The position numbers and the translations under genes were made by a program. A DNA stretch of 5,871 bases, from the NCBI GenBank assembly GCA_022360355.1, contig JAKSCY010000318.1, positions 1 to 5,871 of the forward strand, written 5' to 3'. The notes under the pieces are model-generated. The model did not search any database. It saw only the letters and a list, made by a program, of their open reading frames with translations, and was not told the DNA's origin. Position 1 is the stretch's first letter. Each line of letters starts with the position of its first letter. The stretch is from Chlorobiales bacterium. GTDB taxonomy: Bacteria; Bacteroidota; Chlorobiia; Chlorobiales; Chlorobiaceae. Positions 5,667-5,871 of this stretch are shown piece by piece.

Positions 5667-5871
5667 ACTACCTATCAGCTTTGACCGCAGCTGCCTGAAA
5701 ATATATTCCACTTCGTTCCTGAACACAACCACAATGACTCCGAGATAACTTACGGTCAGGACAGTCTCAAACCATATATCCTGCTTTCCGGCCAAAACCG
5801 GCAGACGGCTGAACACAACACTTGTCACAAACAACAGTAACAGTTTCAGCCACTCATACCTGTTTGGATAA
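5655..5871 (-). CDS. Polysaccharide/O-antigen flippase-like membrane protein, C-terminal fragment
   Basis: On the minus strand an open frame enters at the window edge and runs 71 codons to a TGA at 5655-5657. It reads YPNRYEWLKLLLLFVTSVVF first, then a second hydrophobic segment (ETVLTVSYLGVIVVVF), and ends with a basic amphipathic tail. The YPxxYEW lead-in, two final membrane helices and a charged tail resemble the C-terminus of Wzx-type or Polysacc_synt_C flippases. Those proteins move lipid-linked sugars across the inner membrane. The hydrophobic pattern makes coding on this strand convincing, while the family call is less sure. The upstream part is outside the window. The gene converges with the DUF4405-like gene, with 161 bases between stops and no clear terminator. 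Confidence 0.65.
   Translation of the reverse strand, partial: YPNRYEWLKLLLLFVTSVVFSRLPVLAGKQDIWFETVLTVSYLGVIVVVFRNEVEYIFRQLRSKLIGSDKQ

Overview
The window looks like ordinary chromosome from a Gram-negative bacterium that makes lipopolysaccharide. It opens inside a divergent lpxB (lipid A disaccharide synthase) and closes inside the 3' end of a minus-strand gene resembling a polysaccharide/O-antigen flippase. The gene types and the style of the intergenic repeats suggest the Chlorobiota/Bacteroidota side of the tree, possibly a green sulfur bacterium. This is an impression from memory, not something the sequence proves.

Layout. (1) 1-77, minus strand: the first 25 codons of lpxB. (2) 196-2809, plus strand: a compact housekeeping cluster. 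It holds a phosphoglucomutase/phosphomannomutase-family enzyme, a DCC-family (DUF393) thiol-disulfide protein whose start overlaps the mutase stop by 4 bases, and a class I SAM-dependent methyltransferase with a good Shine-Dalgarno. (3) 2927-5493, plus strand: an ECF sigma factor, a small single-pass membrane protein (candidate anti-sigma), a membrane-anchored Spy/CpxP/CnrX-like periplasmic protein, and a DUF4405-like membrane protein. (4) 5494-5654: a gap with degenerate short repeats and a doubtful 49-codon frame. (5) 5655-5871, minus strand: the 3' end of the flippase-like gene, convergent with the DUF4405-like gene.

The most interesting part is the sigma cluster. A sigma factor, a tiny membrane protein with a short cytoplasmic head, and an anchored LTxxQ-type periplasmic protein together resemble the cnrH-cnrY-cnrX logic of metal or envelope-stress sensing. 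Here the module is joined to a membrane protein with two histidines 14 residues apart in one transmembrane helix, which suggests heme or redox chemistry. Three oddities sit inside the cluster: a terminator-like hairpin with a competing alternative hairpin between sigma and anti-sigma genes, a 211-base gap with mini-ORFs before the Spy-like gene, and no normal start codon that would cover the whole first membrane helix of the DUF4405-like protein.

No tRNA, rRNA, CRISPR array, insertion sequence or phage gene was recognised. No gap between genes exceeds 300 bases.
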